Positions 43,251 through 53,693 of a stretch of DNA of 64,000 nucleotides are shown here, one piece after another. The DNA lies in contig OX424561.1 in NCBI GenBank assembly GCA_949152475.1, positions 9,052,001-9,116,000 on the forward strand, in the 5' to 3' direction. Position 1 is the stretch's first letter. Every line of letters begins with the position of its first letter. The notes under the pieces are model-generated. The model saw only the letters and a program-made list of their open reading frames with translations. It made no database searches and was not told the DNA's origin. Source of the stretch: Terebella lapidaria. Lineage: Eukaryota > Annelida > Polychaeta > Terebellida > Terebellidae. The position numbers were made by a program, and so were the translations under genes.

Positions 43251-46120
43251 TTAGAGATTTTGTTCATTTATTAGAAATTGTTGGCCCTTTTCGAGCCATT
43301 CCCTGAAGGCGCTCTCCTGCTTCAGGTGGCTGAAGGAGTGGGGTTGGGACAGGAGACCCTGGACCCGCTCCAGCAGGCCCTGTACCACGTGCTGGTACAT
43401 GATCTCCCGCGTCTGTTCCAGGTAAGCTGCCAGCTCCACCGCGTCCCTGGGTCCTTCCACCCGGGCTGTGATGTTGGTGTACAATCGTTCCTTGCTGACG
43501 GACAGCACCTCGTACTCAGCCGTGTTCAGGCCGTCGTCCTTGTGGTGTCTTATGGCATACTGCTTCAATACACTTACGCTGCATAGGGTTTACATTGAGT
43601 AATATTAAGGAGCCTATGTATTCAATGATATATCATTTGTGGATCTTTATTACTGACTGTCCATAAGATATGATCAGAAAGTTGCATCAACAAGATCACC
43701 ACTTACTCACGGTGGATGTGGGGGTTTCCTGGATCATCATTATGACTGAAACAGAAGTAGGAGCCGACCTGTGGTTGATATCTGACCACCGTCAAACCTT
43801 CCGCCTCTATCCTACAAATGAAAGTTGAGAATATAAGGATTATACACGTGATAGTAACACAATTACAGTATATCAAGGTATATTTGGATCATCATCTCTT
43901 CTGACCAGAGCTTGAATTCGGGAAAACGACCCTGGTCAGAGGTATTTAAGCTAGGCTAGCATAATTGTGTATTAGGTTTATCCATACCTGGCAAAAAAAG
44001 TGATTTAAATTTTTTCCTGGGTTCATGCGTACCTGGTCAGAGGTAATCTACAGCTTGAGTTCATGCGTACCTGATCAGGTAATGTAACTATTGCTTGAGT
44101 TGAAACATACATGATCAAAGGTAATTTACCTTTAGCTCTAATTCATACGCGGATGCTTCCTTTCTGTTTATCACATTATCACCTTCCTTTATATTTATGG
44201 TCCACGCGTGAATATCCAGAGTGATTCATATAGCGTGAGCTCCTACACACGGACCTGGCCAGTATCTCGTCGTCCTCCCCGCCCCAGCCAAATATCGTGT
44301 TGGGGAATCCATTGATTTTCTCCACGTGGTCTCTAGTGAGGGCGATAGCTCCACCAAAATACACGTAATTGTGGTCATTCCTCACTCTGGCAACAAACGA
44401 TGTATCGACTATTTAAATATGCACGAAAGTTTAATTACCCACGTTTTTACCACTCCCCGAACTGTAATCACATGGGCTCATCAGGAAAATGATAATTTGC
44501 TAGTTTGCGCAGTTTATGATCAGCAGTTGTTGTGGCAAATGAACCATACATTGTAAGTAACCAGCAAGATGTCGAATACTTTACTTGTATCCAGTAACAC
44601 TTCTAGTGACCACGAGGTGTCGGGGCTGTTCATCACATTTGTAAATGTTCATCGTGTTCTCAGGGACCATGTCCACGTCGTGGAAAATGTAACAATCGAA
44701 GTGTCCAAACCTCTGTGCCTCCAGATAACCGATGTTCATCAGCGCTGCTCTGTTAAAGATTTCTGGACCTGAATCATTCACACAGATCTGCATGCACACT
44801 TTTATCACAACCTATCCCGGTCGTCATTCATTTGGCTGAATACAAGTTCATGTAGACCCAGTGAATGAGTAAATTATGCCAAAACAGCCTCATTGAAAAA
44901 TAAGGGGCTTCGTGGATTTCAGTATGTACATGTTGAGTTGATTGGACGGATGTGGAGTTGAATAGGCATACACAACACGAAATTCTTGATGCACTTCATA
45001 CTTACTTGCTTGTTCCACGATGAATATCGTGAACTCTATCTGCTGCAGCTTGAGGAAGGCGAGCATGTTATTGAGGAACATCCTGAGGTGGGCCTCCCTG
45101 TCGCGGTAGGGAACGATGAGGGCAATAGACCAGGGCGGATCGCATCCCTCGGGCCGCCAGTGACCACCCTTCTCCACATCAGGGTGATACGCCGCCAGCG
45201 TCTCGTGTGTGACGTCATTCGTGCTGTACGGGAACTGGTGTTCTGCCAACATGTTGTTCATGAGTAACTTGGTTTGACCTTATATAAATTTTGTGCACAT
45301 GCCAACTAAGGACCCCCATGATACAAACTTTTCAAAATACCGACCCGGCGGCCAGGTGATGTCGACCCTCGCTCTGGACCCCGGCTGATTGTCAACGAAC
45401 TTGTAGCGAGTGTGGATCTGACCGCCATAGCGCCAGCTGACGAAGACGAGACAAGCCCTAGTCTGTGTGGGGACGACGCGGTCGACGACCGCCAGACCCA
45501 GCAGCGACAAGATATGTCTGTTCATCAGGCGCGGATTCCAGAACGTCCCCACCAGCACCGTGGCGTTCTCGAGCTCGCGCACGTACTCCGTAACCTGGGC
45601 GACCTGCGGGCCCTCGGCGCGGATGTTGAAGGACCTGTTGGTGGCGAGATGGCACGCGCTGTCCAGAGCGAACACGTGTGCGTACCGGTCACCCACCGCA
45701 TGGGTCCACTGGAACACAGCCTCGCCGTTCAACAGTAGAGATCCCGAGGCCTGCCCACTCACCTCCGGACTCCATATTGATATAGCACATACTGCAAGCA
45801 GAATAAGACAGGAAATAGTCTCTTCAAGTATTGGAGAGCCCACTGATAACATAATGTGATCCAATGATTGCCCAGTCGGGAATGCATGCATGCAAATTTC
45901 TCATACCTTGAAAAAGAAACGATTCCATTGAGCAGGTCTCACTGGATTGACTGGAGGTGTTTCTGGTATCATGCTGTCTTGACCTTCCATTGGACGGATC
46001 CGCTTCGGGTATTCTGGGTCTGTCCCTATGTTTACCCATTGTTTCCGTGATGAGTATTATGTACACTAAACAGATAACAATTAGCAAAACAACTACTAAC
46101 ATTTTCCTAAAAGTTTTCAT
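43251..46120 (-). CDS. Beta-1,4-galactosyltransferase-like enzyme (GT7) with ILEI-like stem, gene 2, complete
   Basis: Golgi type II enzyme, 563 residues. Exons: 45907-46120, 45325-45791, 45006-45267, 44585-44768, 44255-44386, 43707-43811 and 43251-43578. All junctions are GT/AG with phases 1,0,1,2,2,2 and the sum is 564 codons. Residues 7-26 form the membrane anchor (MLVVVLLIVICLVYIILIT). About 80-205 is a stem domain resembling ILEI/FAM3 (GSLLLNGEAVFQW, RSFN, ATVLVGTF). The catalytic part shows GGHWRP, WSIALIVPYRDREAHL, FNRAALMNIGY, the DVD metal site at 345-347, Tyr385 before FGG (UDP-Gal type), GWGGEDDE at 409-416 and His443. Cys440 replaces the usual Met metal ligand. DGLN and LYTNIT close the fold. 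About 65 further helical residues follow and are absent from gene 1. Confidence 0.94.
43900..44165. repeat. Intronic tandem repeat of about 56 bp
   Basis: Three to four diverged copies of a unit with ttcatgcgtacctggtcagaggtaat and gagtt words lie in the intron between gene 2 exons 6 and 5. Confidence 0.6.
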
Positions 46121-46203
46121 TTTTATGCTATGGTGTTTTTTTTTTTTTTTTGTCTTAGTTTATGGATAGTTTTTTCTGTATGTATATCAGTGGTGTGTTT
46201 TAC

Positions 46204-46430
46204 CTGTATATAACATACTGATATCATTGACTTGAATTCCGGCCTCATAGATAACATGAAACTTGTCCATATAATGAGTAGTTTTTGCACATGTCGCATC
46301 CCACAAGCAGTAATTCTTTGGCTCACATTTCAAAAGACGAGGGAAAATAATTCGAGGCGCATTACAGTACAGGTATGGGCCCTTCGATACCAGAACGATG
46401 AGCTTATACATATATGTGGCTAAAGGTCTG
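46204..46430 (-). CDS. Possible alternative upstream exon of galactosyltransferase gene 2
   Basis: The open minus-strand stretch encodes LKCEPKNYCLWDATCAK and FHVIYEAGIQVNDIS, is cysteine rich and ends at a donor ACAG|GTAAAA in phase 1. That phase fits the exon 2 acceptor at 45791. It lies just upstream of exon 1. It may be an alternative first or stem exon, or a chance frame. I do not recognise the sequence. Confidence 0.25.
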
Positions 46431-46495
46431 TCAAGGTTTGCGTGCTGATGTAGCTGTAGTGATTCTGAATATGTCGTGTGCAATGAATGGGACTG

Positions 46496-47076
46496 TATAT
46501 AACTCAGATTTTTCTAACAGTTTACCCTGTTTTTCGCTAATATTTCCGTGATGCTGAATGCTATCGTTCTGAAACTTGGCTTACTTCATCTGGAAGTCAA
46601 ACGGCAATTTTCTGCCGAATTTCAGACAGCTATCGCGAAAATTGAAAAAGTTGGCAATCTACCTCAATGTTAAATTTCAGCCCAATATGGGATCTCGAGA
46701 ATCTGAGCATTTTCGAGGAATTGGTCCCGTTTACATCCATCAGGATTCGAAATTTTCTTGTAACTTTGAATCAGAAGATATACACTGGGGTGTTTTCTAC
46801 ACAAGCATGTTGATTTTGAAACATTGCTCCGCTACAAAACCGAGCAAATGTACAAAATTGTGTGCGGGCTCAGAATTATATTTAGGGCAAAATTTAACAT
46901 TGGGGTAGATTGCCAACTTTTTCAATTTTCGCGATCGCTCTTTGAAATTTCTTAGAGAATTGCCGTTTGACTCCCATATGAAGTATGCCAAGTTCTAGAA
47001 CGATAGCATTTAGCATCACGAAAATATTAGCGAAAAACAGTGTAAATGAGTTAGAAAAATCAGAGTATACTCGCAC
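46496..47076. mobile_element. Foldback element of about 580 bp
   Basis: The arms 46496-46690 and 46885-47076 are reverse complements with scattered differences. Shared words are cagatttttctaac, gtttttcgctaatattt and attgaaaaagttggcaatct. The ends are flanked by tata. No protein is encoded. It is a MITE-like, non-autonomous DNA transposon; a degraded half lies at 40983-41100. Confidence 0.75.
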
Positions 47077-47609
47077 TAGCTTTACACAAACTTCAGGGGG
47101 CGGATACTGGATTTGGACATGGAAGATTGTTTCAGAGGTTGACAAGCACACCCCCCCCCCATCCCCCCCCCCCCCCGGAGAAAATTTGACAAAAGGGGTA
47201 CGCATAGGACCATTTCAAATCCGATTTAGGAAAAGGATCCGTTTTCCAGGAGGGGGTGGGAACCTTCCAACCCCTCCCAAATTCGCCCCTGTCACACTGC
47301 ACCCGGCAAAACTAGTGTACTCCATCTGAAAATAGTGACCATTTCCTGTCCAGAATCTGGCATCAACATACGATAGACGATTCTTGACAAATAATGTCAC
47401 AGTTTCCTGGGTAATTCGATTCGATATTTGAGATCATGTGGTCAAATGCAGGAAAGCGAACACCGACCTTGTGGGAGTCCAACGCCAATAAAGTTTATTC
47501 TCATTCCGAACCACCTAATGGCGAGAAAAATCCTCTGAGCTACGTGAGTAATTGCGTAAATATAAGCATGATTATGGAATAACATCTGCACAACTGTGTG
47601 AACAAAAGT

Positions 47610-47615
47610 TTTATT
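47610..47615 (-). terminator. Polyadenylation signal of the 47740-48483 gene
   Basis: AATAAA on the minus strand, about 125 nt past the stop codon of the gene ending at 47740. Confidence 0.5.
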
Positions 47616-47739
47616 CACAAACTGTGTATCAGTCGTTATATGTAGGAAACTTTTAATGCCCTTGCATCCTCGCTCGCTGTCATAAACCGTAATACGATAA
47701 ATACATGTACGATGGTTACTACTTTACATTTGGACACAA

Positions 47740-48483
47740 CTAATTTCTCCTGTATCCCCTCTGTCGTGTGTAGTTTTGTACAATCCGACCGTTAGTGTGA
47801 CCGTTGCTGTGGCCGGTCCACTGCTGACCGCCAAGAAGAGCGGTCACCTGGGAGGACAGCCGGGTGATCCGTCGGTCCTGCCGCTGAAGCGACTTCTCCA
47901 GGCGAGCTAGTGATGCGGCCTGGAGCTGGAGGGAGCGTTGAAAGGCCTCCGAGCTTCGCGCCAGAGACTCCTGCATCTGGCCGGTGACGACGGTCAGTCT
48001 CTTGACGGTGGTCAGCAGCACGAGATTTGCCTCGAGAGAGAACACGGGAGGCGCGGCGGGGTCCGCGGGACCGGTCGCTAGTGGTGGGGACCGGCCTCCT
48101 TCGGGCGAGCTCCAGCTGGGCACGATCCCTTGGGGAACTGACTCCTGGGAGCTGTTTGGCCGGGCGAGAAGGGACGAGGCTGTTGGAGACCATGGCTCAT
48201 CTGACACTGACTCCACGTAATCAGGAGAGAATGCACCCTCGGATATCACGTCCTCTATCTCATCGGACACAGGCACCTGCTTCTCGGCAGGTTCCTTTCT
48301 GAGGGCCTCCAATGAACGCTTGGCTGCCTCGATACGCTTTGGAGAGATAGCAGGTCGACTTATGTTCTTCCCTGTTTTCTTTCCTCTGGCGGAAAGGCTG
48401 CACTCTTTGCTGAGTGGAGAAGATCTGGTAGGTTTTGACTTCGAAATATTATTGGAGTGATTAGCCATCCTCGCAGACAACAA
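47740..48483 (-). CDS. Unrecognised single-exon gene, 247 residues, C-terminal coiled coil
   Basis: I do not recognise this protein. The first 90 residues are basic and Ser/Lys rich (SKSKPTRSSPLSKE, SPKRIEAAKRSLEAL). The middle is acidic, then Pro/Ser rich. Residues about 155-220 form a likely coiled coil with heptad leucines (LVLLTTVKRLTVVTGQ, then SLQLQAASLARLEKSLQ). A second Met at residue 6 is an alternative start. GC content is well above its AT-rich flanks and a poly(A) signal follows, which supports a real gene. It could be a host nuclear or cytoskeletal protein, or the accessory protein of a DNA transposon, since a Harbinger-like fragment lies 1 kb away. Confidence 0.55.
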   Translation of the reverse strand: MLSARMANHSNNISKSKPTRSSPLSKECSLSARGKKTGKNISRPAISPKRIEAAKRSLEALRKEPAEKQVPVSDEIEDVISEGAFSPDYVESVSDEPWSPTASSLLARPNSSQESVPQGIVPSWSSPEGGRSPPLATGPADPAAPPVFSLEANLVLLTTVKRLTVVTGQMQESLARSSEAFQRSLQLQAASLARLEKSLQRQDRRITRLSSQVTALLGGQQWTGHSNGHTNGRIVQNYTRQRGYRRN

Positions 48484-49002
48484 CCGGGGGACAGCACAGT
48501 CACGAGTCTACTCCTACAACGTGTAGCCTACTTTGTGTGTGCATATTTACAATACCTATAGGATGATGAGACAACAACATTTGGAAGAAGTTATTGGCCA
48601 ATCCTCGAAGTTGTGAAGTCAAAAAATAGGTTGTCAATTATAAAGGACAATTTGTTTTAATTGATAAAGTTACAACACAAAGTCCATCTTGTATCAGATG
48701 CTTGAGGAGTGGGCATATCGATGTGCATGTAAACTATCAGTTATCGTACATGTGCTACTCTTCAGAAGAATCGACTTTCACATCTGATGATCTGTGTACT
48801 TTGTCGGCCAGAGATGCGAGATATCATTTTTTTTTATCGCACTGAAGCAAACAGAGATCTGGAACCGACGTATGTTGACTCACTTGTATGGAATAAAAAA
48901 TGAATAGATACAGCACTACAGTGTAGGCCTATACTTTAAGTATATAAACATGCGCAGGCAAATGGCATCGAAATCCCGTCATTTGCCGACCACCTCTCCT
49001 AC

Positions 49003-49400
49003 AGGCACCGGCCCCGGTAGTGCAGTGGCTAAGCTACATGACTCAAAGCCGGGAGGTTCGAGGTCGTGAGTTCGAATCCCATCGGTGACCGAGGGATTCA
49101 TCACGGCCGATCCCCGCCCAGGATGGGTGTGCTGTGGGCTCAATGGGAAGGCTGGCCACTCAGCCGTAAGTTACTCACCTACGAGTACGATATTGGGGGA
49201 CTTCCAGGTGCTATGACTCAGGAATGGGGAGGATTACACCGCAGAGTCCACAGGTGCTATCTACACCCGGCCTTAGTGACACCAGGACAGCTTCATGGTC
49301 TGGGGACATCCCCCATGCCAGGTCCATGAACGGTATGATGGGAAGCGTGTGGCATATAGCCCTGTCATCCAGTCTCGAACCGAGAATGGAACTCCACGGT
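49003..49400 (+). mobile_element. tRNA-derived SINE
   Basis: A box tagtgcagtggctaagc at 49018 and B box gagttcgaatccc at 49069 lie at the usual distance of about 50 bp. A body of about 300 bp follows, with ggatgggtgtgctgtgggct and ccggccttagtgacacc. The 3' end is not sharply defined and runs into the Harbinger-like fragment. Confidence 0.7.
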
Positions 49401-49682
49401 TGTAAATATATATCGCACACCACAGTTAAGGTTCACATCATATACATGTATACAAAAATGGGTTCGCCCAACAATTTTTTTGTGGAAAAAATGTCCCCTA
49501 CAGGCATGCACCGCCCGTGTAGGATAAAGGTCCACAACGGTACCATCCAGACACGCGATGCATCCATCCAGACACGCGATGAGCTCGATACACGAAGCGT
49601 TGAACCACCCCTGTGGAACTGGTATGGCGGCCCTGTCACATGATTGACAAGACCGTTCCAGCTTTTCTGTGTGCAGGTTCAT
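49365..49682 (-). pseudogene. PIF/Harbinger-like transposase fragment
   Basis: The minus frame holds CIACLDGTVVDLYPTR, followed by FFHKKIVGRTHFCIHVYDVN. This fits the first catalytic Asp block (IDGTHV..P) and the following RKG..S.N....D.N block of DDE_Tnp_4 transposases. A 21-bp tandem duplication repeats the ACLDG word. The rest of the protein is absent. Confidence 0.4.
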
Positions 49683-49879
49683 GCTTTTTTGTCCTTATAG
49701 CACATATCGTATGGAGGTGAAACCAGGTATTTCCTGATTTCCCGTCGCACATGTGATCCACGCTCACTTACACGTACTTGGTATTCACGGTTCCCCCATC
49801 TTAAAAATTCACCACACACGGTCATTTTAGGTTTAGTCATGGAAAGAAGTCACCAAAAGATGTGTCATATACAACTTTC

Positions 49880-52075
49880 TACATATTCGATATACACACA
49901 AGTCGTGTCTACAGGCACTTTGTCTGCGAGGGCCAATTCGTGCTTTTCATATCAAAGTCCAAATCTGGCTGTTTTTCGTCGAAAAATGTCATTTTGAAAC
50001 TGCAAAACAAAACAAAAATCGCCCGTAAACAAAAAAGATAAACATAGGCCCAAGGAACCTGTAGCTTACCGGCTAGCCAATAGGTTATCGGACCGATGGT
50101 CTGGTAACTTCAAGGTTACAAGTATATTCAGCATATATCATTTTCTATATGGTCACAATAGCTTTCTAAGCTGTAAAGTTGATAATAAGCGAGATAATAG
50201 CCATTCTGTGCTTTGCCCTTGAAAATTAGGTCAAAGGTCAATTTCAAGGTTATCAGAGTATTCGACATATATCATTTCCTATATGTCCTAAATTGATTCC
50301 TAAGGCCGTGTTGTTGTTTTTCTTTGTTTCCCGTCAGCGGGCGGGTGAAAATAGCAATTATTTTGAGAAAAAAACACAAACCTTTTTGTCTTTTTTCCCC
50401 TCAACAATTGATGTTTTTCTAGCCCCAAAAACACAGAACTTCGTGAAGGATAGTAAATGGTTTCCATTTTGCTGTTTCCCTCTCTGTTATTATCAATAAA
50501 GTATTGAATAGATTAGCAAATGGTCAAATGCCATTTATTTTTCATTTTTGGCATGAGTTACTTTGTGGAAAAAGATGGTATCGTGATGATAAACGTCTGT
50601 GTTTTTTTCTGTGTTTGTTTTTTTTCCTGGCTGGCGGGTACTTTTCGAAAAAAAAGTTGACGGGAAACAAAGAAAAAACACAACATGGCCTAAGCTGTAA
50701 AGTCGATAATAAGCGAGATATTAGCCATTTTATGGTCTGACCTTGAAAATGAGGTCAAAGGTCAAGTTCAAGGTCATGAGAATATTCAGTTTATGTAATT
50801 TCTTATATGTCCACAATTGATTCCCAAGCTATAAAGTGAATAATAAGCGAGATATTAGCGATTTTGTGCTCTGACCTTGAAAATGAGGTCAAAGGTCAAA
50901 TTCAAGGTCCTCAGAATATTCGGCATATATCATTTCCTATATGGTCACAATAGATTTCTAAGCTAAAAAGTCGATAATAAGCAAGATATTACCCATTTTG
51001 TGCTCTGACCTTGAAAATGAGGTCAAATGTCAAATTCAAAGTCACGAGAATCTTCAGCATATATCACTTCCTGTATGTCCACAATTGAATCCTAAGCTGT
51101 AAAGTCAATAATAAGCGAGATATTGGCCATTTTGTGCTCTGACCTTGAAAACGAGGTTAAAGGTCAAATTCAAGGTCACGAGAATATTCAGCATATATAA
51201 TTTCCTATATGTCCACAATTGATTCCCAAGCTGTAAAGTGAATAATAAGTGAGATATTAGCCATTTTGTGCTCTGACCTTGAAAATGAGGTCGAAGGTCA
51301 AATTCAAGGTCATCAGAATATTCGACATATATTATTTGCTATATGGTCACAATAGATTTCTAAGCAGTAAAGTCGATAATAAACGAGATATTAGCCATTT
51401 TGTGCTCCGACCTTGAAAATGAGGTCAAAGTCAAATTCAAGGTCATGAGAATATTCAACATATATCATTTCCTATATGTCCACAATTGATTCCTAAGCGG
51501 TAAAGTCAATAATAAGCGAGATATTGGCCATTTTGTGCTCTGACCTTGAGAATGAGGTTAAAGGTCAAATTCAAGGTCACGAGAATATTGAGCATATATC
51601 ATTTCCTATATGTCCACAATATATTCCACGTCTCTAATATCAATATTAAGTGAGATATCAAGAATATTGTGGCCGATTTTAAAGCATAGGAGAATTTAAC
51701 ATGGGAAAGTCCTATTTGGGCCCCGTGAAAAACATCAAAATGGCCGCCACACGCAGACCGGCGATTCAAGAGCATCGAAACTTATACACATTATAAAGAT
51801 ACATGAGGGGAACAGTTTGAAACTGAAATCTCAAAACTGATCAGACAGTTTTTGAGAAAATAGTTTTTAAAATTGAAAACATGCAAAAACAGCCATTTTC
51901 GGCATAAAAATGGCCGCCAAAACTGCATAATCGATTCAATCCAAAAAATGAACAAAAGTCTGGGGGTATTGACCCAATACATATTCACAGAAATTTATGG
52001 ACAAATTCATCAGCCCAAAAAAAAGAATAAAAAAATTTGCCCAAAGGCTAAGATAGGTTACCAGACAATTTTGGT
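49880..52075 (-). repeat. Tandem-core repeat element B and adjoining fragment
   Basis: Inverted relative to element A. The end with cttaccggctagccaatagg lies near 50070. About nine core units of 134 bp run to about 51660 on the minus strand, then the conserved non-core part (aaaatggccgccacacgcag) and an end near 52060 (gcccaaaggctaag, aggttaccag). A fragment at 49920-50040 resembles the same family's inner left part. A MITE is inserted at 50304-50690. Confidence 0.7.
50304..50690. mobile_element. Harbinger-type MITE nested in element B, TAA target duplication
   Basis: The ends ggccgtgttgttgtttttct and the reverse complement of agaaaaaacacaacatggcc are inverted repeats of about 33 bp continuing to cccgtca. 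taa flanks both sides (50301-50303 and 50691-50693), and removing the insert restores cctaagctgtaaag, the normal core word. A 3-bp TAA duplication and GGCC ends suit PIF/Harbinger. No protein is encoded. Confidence 0.85.
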
Positions 52076-53330
52076 TCGGCCATGGCAGCATAGGCAGGTA
52101 ACAGACCTTGAGATTTACCAATCAAGGTTGGCAGTGTGAACATATGACCTTGAGATTTACCAATCAAGGTCATCCGTGTGAACTTCGATGTCACCATTAC
52201 ATGTATGTGTGCGGCATTTGATATTCTGTATGTTCATAATACAAAGATATATCTGGGTAGAATCGTTTAGGCCGCTCAGGTCAATTTACACATTCCGAGT
52301 CAGACATTTGGCACTCAAGGTCATCTGACGTCAAGTTCAAGGTCATCATTAGTTGTGCCATATATGTCTTCCTATATGTTCATAATGCAAACATGAGCTC
52401 CATCTGCAAACATTTCATCTATAGAGGCAAACCTGGGCATTTTTTGACCCCAAAATGGCTGTTTTGCGAGGCTGTTTGGTCATCGAAGGTCAAATTCAAG
52501 GTCGACATATATGACAAGTCGCCATATATGACTTCCCATTTGAAAGTGCCAATTTCTAAGCTGTATCTTCAAGTGTTTTATGAGTACAGTCCTGACAGCT
52601 CCCATTATGAAGGAAAAAAGTGCCGAAAGAGTCCAAATTTTTTTCAAAGGGTGAAATTTTTTTTTTGCCTAGAAATGGCCCAGAATGGATAGTAATGCGA
52701 TTTGGGATAAGGGGCTAAACTCGCCGACTCATCAAAAATTCAAAATGGCCGCCACACGGAGATCGGCGATTCAAGGATAACAAAACTTATACACGTCACA
52801 GAGGTATATAAGAGGAATCTTTTAAAACAAAAATCTCAAAACTGATCAGACAGTTTTTGAGAAAATACAGACCAGGTGCAAATTTGAGCATTTTTCGACC
52901 CAAAAATGGCTGTTTTGACCTTTTCAAGGTCATCCAAGGTCAAATTCAAGGTCACTACACAAGTCGCCATATATGACTTCCCATTTGAAAGTGCCAATTT
53001 CTAAGCTCTATCTTCAAGCGTTCTATGAGTACAGTCTTGACAGCTCCCATTATGAAGGAAAAAAGTGCCGAAAATTTCCTAAGTCCAAAATTTTGTTCAA
53101 GGGTTTAAAACAATTTTTTGCCCTAAAAATGGCCCAAAATGGATAGTAATGCGATTTGGGGCAAAACAAATTTTTTCGCTGACCCACCAAAAATTCAAAA
53201 TATGGCCGCCACACGAAGACCGGCGAATTCAAGGCCAACCAAACCATACATATCACAGAGGTATATGAGGGGAATCTTTTGAAACCAAAAAGTTTTTTCA
53301 AACTCAGACAGTATTTGACCCTTATATAAA
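52076..53330 (-). repeat. Family-related block with about 440-bp tandem duplication
   Basis: Two copies (about 52430-52865 and 52866-53320) share atatgacttcccatttgaaa, gacagctcccattatgaagg and aaaatggccgccacacg. The same sequence recurs at 57030-57320. Before them, gaccttgagatttaccaatc occurs twice near 52107 and 52147. No gene is seen. Confidence 0.65.
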
Positions 53331-53399
53331 ATCAGTAATGTTTATTCGTTTTCTCATTATGTATATATGCACATGCATACTATACACCATGTGCTGTGA

Positions 53400-53640
53400 T
53401 TCAAGTCGAGTTACTATGTCGATATTATCGAGATACTAACTCGATATTATCGAGTTACTAAGTCGATATCATCGAGTTACTAACTCGATATTATCGAGAT
53501 ACTAAGTCGATATTATCGAGATACTAAGTCGATATTATCGAGTCACTAACTCGGGAATTTGAAGAAATAAATTTTCCTGTGCCTGATCCACTCTTAAGTC
53601 GATATTATCGAGATGCTAAGTCGATATTATCGGGTTACTT
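53400..53640. repeat. 22-bp palindromic tandem repeat
   Basis: About eight units of 22 bp built from ctcgatattatcgag, itself a palindrome, with linkers such as ttacta and atactaag. One stretch between copies carries gggaatttgaagaaataa. Confidence 0.85.
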
Positions 53641-53693
53641 AGTCGGGAATTTAAGAAAAAATAATTTCCTGGGTGGCCCTTCTAGTTATTTTT

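Noticed and set aside
49018-49085. Functional tRNA gene
   Set aside because: The tRNA-like head does not form a full cloverleaf and continues into a SINE body.
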